The translations under genes were made by a program, and so were the position numbers. A DNA stretch of 6,182 nt from Treponema sp. GTDB lineage: Bacteria > Spirochaetota > Spirochaetia > Treponematales > Breznakiellaceae. Under the pieces are notes generated by a model that saw only the letters and a program-made list of their open reading frames with translations, was not told where the DNA came from and did no database searches. Position 1 is the stretch's first letter. Every line of letters begins with the position of its first letter. Positions 3,684 to 6,182 of this stretch are shown in pieces. The DNA is taken from NCBI GenBank assembly GCA_031283905.1, contig JAITAW010000055.1:1-6182 (forward strand), read 5' to 3'.

Positions 3684-5117
3684 ATGGAACACACTTCGGC
3701 GTTGTTTACGGATTTTTATTCGCTTACAATGGCGCACGGCTACTGGAAGCGTCAGATAAAATCCCGTTCGGTCTTTGAGATGTTTTTTAGGAAACAACCC
3801 TTTTCCGGCGGTTTTTCCATCTTTGCGGGGCTTGAAACGTTGCTTGAACGGCTTAAAACGTTTGCCTTTTCTCCGGACGATATTCTTTATTTGAAGGACT
3901 TGCGCCTTTTTGACGATGCTTTCCTTGAGTACCTCAAAGAGTTCCGGTTCAAGGGATCGCTCTGGGCTATGGACGAGGGGACGGTTATTTTTCCGAGGGA
4001 ACCGCTTGTCAGGATCGAGGGGGATTTGATCGAGTGCCAGCTTATCGAAGGTATGTTGCTCAATGTGATCAACTTTCAATCCCTTATCGCCACAAAAACG
4101 GCGCGTGTCTGGCTCGCTTCGGACAAGGGGGCGGTCATGGAGTTTGGCCTGCGCCGCGCTCAGGGGCCGGACGGGGCGATGAGCGCTTCCCGCGCCGCGT
4201 TTATCGGCGGGGCGTGCGGCACGAGCAATACGCTTGCGGGCAAGGAGTACGCCATTCCCGTGCTGGGAACAATGGCGCACGCATGGATCATGGCTCATGA
4301 GAGTGAAGAAGCCGCTTTCGAGGCGTACGCGGAACTGTATCCTGATAAAACCGTTTTCCTTATCGACACGTACGACACCTTGAAGAGCGGCGCTCCTAAC
4401 GCGATTAAGGTGGGAGGGAAGCTTGTAGAAAAGGGCAAAAATTTCGGCGTACGGCTTGATTCGGGTGATATTCATTATCTCTCCGTTGAAGTTCGAAAGA
4501 TGCTCGATGCGGCCGGTTTAACCGGCGCGACCATAACCGTATCAAACGATCTTGACGAGGTCATTATTCAGGCGCTTAAAGACGCGGACGCTCCGGTCAA
4601 CGTGTGGGGCGTAGGTACTCGCATGGTGACGGGCGGCGAAGAAGCGGCTTTCACCGGCGTATACAAACTTGCGGCCCGCGATGACGGGAAGGGCGGCTTT
4701 ATTCCAGCTATGAAGTTTTCGGATAATCCGGACAAGACCACCATGCCGGGCGTTAAACAGGTGTGGCGCATTACAGACGCGAACGGCCTGACCGTCGCCG
4801 ACGCGCTTGGGCTTGACGGAGAGGATTCAATCGAAAAGGGAAACCGCTACGTCTTGTGGCATACCGCGGCGGATTACCGGCATTTCTACCATACTATAGA
4901 CGGGAGCGTGGAGCCTCTTCTAAAACTCCGCCTCGACAAAGGCGTTCAGATCATCGAAAATCAGCGCCTTATTGCTATACGCAGCCATGTTCAAAGCGGG
5001 CTTGACAGTTTTGACTCAAGCTATAAGCGTTTCTTAAACCCCCATATTTACAAGGTTTCCATTACGGAGAAATTACGCGCTCTGAAACTGAAACTTATCC
5101 AGCGGTATTTGGGGTGA
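3684..5117 (+). CDS. pncB: Nicotinate phosphoribosyltransferase
   Basis: This 477-residue cytoplasmic enzyme converts nicotinate and phosphoribosyl pyrophosphate to nicotinate mononucleotide and pyrophosphate, with ATP hydrolysis, following PncA in NAD salvage. Family marks in order are TDFYSLTMAHGYW at 9-21 (substrate-binding N-terminal motif), GLRRAQGPDGAMSASRA at 155-171, GGACGTSN at 175-182, GTMAHAW at 195-201 with His199 as the likely phosphorylated histidine, RLDSGD at 257-262 and WGVGTRM at 308-314 (phosphate binding). The N-terminal TDFY pattern and the neighbouring nicotinamidase argue for nicotinate rather than nicotinamide (NadV/NAMPT) as substrate. Length is at the upper end of the usual 400-490. 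It starts 9 bp after pncA with a ribosome binding site over the pncA stop, so both are one operon. I see no truncation or missing motif. Confidence 0.95.
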   Translation: MEHTSALFTDFYSLTMAHGYWKRQIKSRSVFEMFFRKQPFSGGFSIFAGLETLLERLKTFAFSPDDILYLKDLRLFDDAFLEYLKEFRFKGSLWAMDEGTVIFPREPLVRIEGDLIECQLIEGMLLNVINFQSLIATKTARVWLASDKGAVMEFGLRRAQGPDGAMSASRAAFIGGACGTSNTLAGKEYAIPVLGTMAHAWIMAHESEEAAFEAYAELYPDKTVFLIDTYDTLKSGAPNAIKVGGKLVEKGKNFGVRLDSGDIHYLSVEVRKMLDAAGLTGATITVSNDLDEVIIQALKDADAPVNVWGVGTRMVTGGEEAAFTGVYKLAARDDGKGGFIPAMKFSDNPDKTTMPGVKQVWRITDANGLTVADALGLDGEDSIEKGNRYVLWHTAADYRHFYHTIDGSVEPLLKLRLDKGVQIIENQRLIAIRSHVQSGLDSFDSSYKRFLNPHIYKVSITEKLRALKLKLIQRYLG

Positions 5118-5122
5118 TTGGT

Positions 5123-5161
5123 CAGAGGTAGCGGCTGTGTCAAACACAGCCGCTACCTCTG
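5123..5161. repeat. Perfect 18-bp palindrome with 3-nt loop just after pncB
   Basis: CAGAGGTAGCGGCTGTGT (5123-5140) and its exact reverse complement (5144-5161) flank the loop CAA. It begins 5 bp after the pncB stop, where a terminator is expected, yet neither strand has a T-run after it. It could be an operon 3' end structure, a binding site or a mobile repetitive palindrome. Confidence 0.85.
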
Positions 5162-5172
5162 GCAAGTCCGGC

Positions 5173-5207
5173 GCGGTATTTGCATTGTTTAGCAATACAA
5201 ATACCGC
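5173..5207. repeat. Second long palindrome, 15-bp arms with one mismatch
   Basis: GCGGTATTTGCATTG (5173-5187) pairs with CAATACAAATACCGC (5193-5207) at 14 of 15 positions around the loop TTTAG. The flanks CCGGC (5168-5172) and GCCGG (5218-5222) could extend the pairing after an unpaired stretch. It lies 11 bp after the first palindrome. It too lacks a T-run. Confidence 0.8.
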
Positions 5208-5387
5208 AATCAAGGCTGCCGGTCTGAACAACGGAGACGAGTCGCTCCGCAAGCGCGGTATTGAAAGCCGTCCATCAGGCTGATACTCCGGTATGCAACT
5301 GGAGATGATTGCGGCTCAGTTTTTTATTATTTCATCTTTGAAAGAATCACCGAAAAGTTTTACCGTTGCGGGATTGCAGTTAATATG
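5208..5387 (-). pseudogene. Broken PAS domain fragment
   Basis: On the minus strand, frame 5387-5319 reads HINCNPATVKLFGDSFKDEIIKN and then stops (TGA 5318-5316). The same frame continues with PEYQPDGRLS (to 5262). A shifted frame from 5262 then reads NTALAERLVSVVQTG. From memory, treponemal PAS domains contain an (I/V)xCNxxAVKLFG start, a PEYQPDG block and an EKAxELVxxxxxTG helix in this order and at about this spacing. I therefore read it as one PAS domain broken by a stop and a frameshift. It lies directly downstream of the larger PAS fragment, in another frame, so both are probably parts of one decayed multi-PAS gene. Confidence 0.55.
5266..5325 (+). terminator. Candidate terminator after the pncA-pncB operon
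   Basis: An inner stem CTCCGGT (5286-5292) with ACTGGAG (5298-5304) and a 5-nt loop is enclosed by AGCCG (5266-5270) with CGGCT (5312-5316). CAG and six T's (5320-5325) follow. It lies 150 bp after pncB. It overlaps the decayed PAS fragment on the other strand, so the pairing may be chance. Confidence 0.3.
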
Positions 5388-5904
5388 AGGGCCGCATAAA
5401 GTTGCTCCTCGATTCATTTGACTTTGTTAATGTCAATACCGGGCCGAGCGCACGGATCGGTCTGCCTTTCTTGCCCCGCTCAACGATTTGAATGACAACC
5501 TGACTCCAGAAGTAGACGTCTGGGCTGATTGCGGCATAAAGGCTGATTTCTTCATTTTGGAGACGGCGGCTTCCAATCCGGTGCCAGCGTCCTTTGAACA
5601 AGATTGTCCGGTTAACAATGCCCAATTCCCAGTATGAAAAACCGGCTATTTCTGAGGTGAAATCTATTTGATCTTTCTGCTCTTTGATTCGTTCTTCATC
5701 GGATTTAAGGTGAGTTATATCTTCAAGCATACCAAGTACGCGCGATGTATTCCCTTGCGCGTCCCGTTCCATAATAAAAGCTTGGTCATGCACCCAAATA
5801 AAACTGCCGTCCTTGCGGAGTATACGGTACTGGGTCTTGTACGAAGCGGCTTTGTCGGTAAGATACTCATCCTTCAACAAGTTACAAGTTGTGCGGTCTG
5901 TGGA
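5380..5904 (-). pseudogene. Truncated PAS-domain sensor protein
   Basis: The frame is open from 5904 (after a TAG at 5907-5905) to the TAA at 5382-5380, 174 codons. The first in-frame start is a TTG at 5880 with no ribosome binding site. It starts inside a PAS domain: STDRTTCN aligns with the HPDDR region, followed by YRILRKDGSFIWVHDQ, a short AQGN turn and GMLEDITHLKSDEERI, the usual PAS end leading into a helical linker. Counting from the TTG, this is residues 1-60. A second PAS-like start follows (QIDFTSEIAGFSYWEL at 71-86, to about 122). After that the sequence (QIVERGKKGRPIRALGPVLT) is not PAS-like. No kinase, cyclase or methyl-accepting output domain remains. Intact relatives sense signals and pass them to such outputs. 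Missing N-terminus, missing output and a further broken PAS downstream all point to a pseudogene. Confidence 0.7.
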
Positions 5905-5952
5905 CTACGGTTTGCGGATTGTAAAAACAGCGGAGTATTGGCAGGAAATCTT

Positions 5953-5981
5953 TAGACTTGCGGCTTCTTTGTCGATAAAAG
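5953..5981 (+). promoter_or_regulatory. Weak promoter candidate for the RlpA-like gene
   Basis: TAGACT at 5953-5958 and TAAAAG at 5976-5981 are 17 bp apart, each 4 of 6 to consensus. As with pncA, the ATG (5989) falls just where transcription would start and no Shine-Dalgarno is visible. The match is too weak to rely on. Confidence 0.2.
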
Positions 5982-5988
5982 TAATAGT

Positions 5989-6182
5989 ATGAGATTAGTT
6001 TTCAAGTTAGTTGCTATTGCAATCTTTTTTCTCCTCGTTATCGGGATGCTTATTGGCGCTTCTATATGGGAGGGAGTCGCGGCGGTTGCGCCTGACGGCG
6101 CCTTGCCTGATACCGGTTATTATGCGGCCACTAATTCTTTTCCGAGAAATACTACGGTGATTGTTACTAATCTTGAGAATGG
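5989..6182 (+). CDS. N-terminus of membrane-anchored RlpA-like (double-psi beta-barrel) protein, cut by window edge
   Basis: The frame starts MRLVFKLVAIAIFFLLVIGM and is open to the last base, 64 full codons. Residues 4-25 form one hydrophobic segment after a short basic start, a signal anchor or uncleaved signal peptide. The rest should lie in the periplasm. After a spacer, residues 43-64 (GYYAATNSFPRNTTVIVTNLEN) resemble the start of the RlpA double-psi beta-barrel, in which a small-residue and Leu/Phe-Pro turn leads to T-x-V-x-V-T-N-L-x-N-G. RlpA-type proteins bind or cleave peptidoglycan and often carry a C-terminal SPOR domain, but that part is outside the window. The TNLENG block is the strongest clue. 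No clear ribosome binding site precedes the ATG. The gene is divergent from the decayed PAS gene. Confidence 0.62.
   Translation, partial: MRLVFKLVAIAIFFLLVIGMLIGASIWEGVAAVAPDGALPDTGYYAATNSFPRNTTVIVTNLEN

Noticed and set aside
3375..4475. Minus-strand frame of 366 codons
   Set aside because: It is fully antisense to pncA and pncB, whose catalytic motifs are intact; it is a long shadow frame.
5162..5340. Possible structured RNA gene (riboswitch, tmRNA or intron domain)
   Set aside because: I could not match the folds to any known RNA class, and most of the segment reads as a decayed PAS domain on the other strand.
5668..5955. Plus-strand frame of 95 codons with a CxxC pair
   Set aside because: It is antisense to the PAS fragment, whose translation is clearly PAS-like, and has no ribosome binding site.
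1..6182. CRISPR array, tRNA, rRNA or defence genes
   Set aside because: No spaced direct repeats, no tRNA cloverleaf and no defence-protein motifs are visible on either strand.

Overview
The window looks like accessory-rich chromosome from a spirochaete, most likely a Treponema-type bacterium of the termite-gut or insect-gut kind. I infer this from memory of families, not from a search. The pointers are a ~200-residue protein (299-910, minus) resembling a Treponema-typical hypothetical family, a decaying multi-PAS sensor with the treponemal-looking PEYQPDG motif, an IS1-family remnant, and a start-truncated membrane-anchored protein with an RlpA-like (double-psi beta-barrel) sequence.

Layout. 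1-85 (minus): start of a signal-peptide protein whose reading frame runs through 19 consecutive G's, a candidate phase-variation tract. 299-910 (minus): hypothetical protein. 1020-1303: a 284-bp IS1-family remnant with 23-bp imperfect terminal inverted repeats, a near-perfect 8-bp target duplication and only the last 64 codons of a transposase. 1304-1954: about 650 bp with no convincing gene, but with a promoter-like pair, a small ORF candidate and a structured leader. 1955-2566 (plus): polysaccharide deacetylase-like (NodB/CE4) protein without a signal peptide. 2567-2990: intergenic, with hairpins and a doubtful 50-codon minus-strand ORF. 2991-3674 and 3684-5117 (plus): nicotinamidase and nicotinate phosphoribosyltransferase, a two-gene operon. 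5123-5207: two consecutive long DNA palindromes. 5208-5904 (minus): broken PAS-domain sensor gene. 5989 to the window end (plus): N-terminus of the anchored RlpA/DPBB-like protein.

How the genes work together. The clear functional unit is the pncA-pncB pair. PncA deamidates nicotinamide to nicotinate, and PncB joins nicotinate to phosphoribosyl pyrophosphate to give nicotinate mononucleotide, which feeds NAD synthesis. The pair sits behind a promoter whose predicted start coincides with the pncA ATG, suggesting a leaderless message. The other genes are not obviously linked to it. The surroundings (mobile-element remnant, decayed sensor, long palindromes, homopolymer tract) suggest a plastic part of the genome.

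No defence system, CRISPR array, tRNA or rRNA is visible. The points most worth a second look are the poly-G tract, the IS1-derived mini-element, the leaderless pncA arrangement, the tandem palindromes and the switching hairpins ahead of the deacetylase gene.
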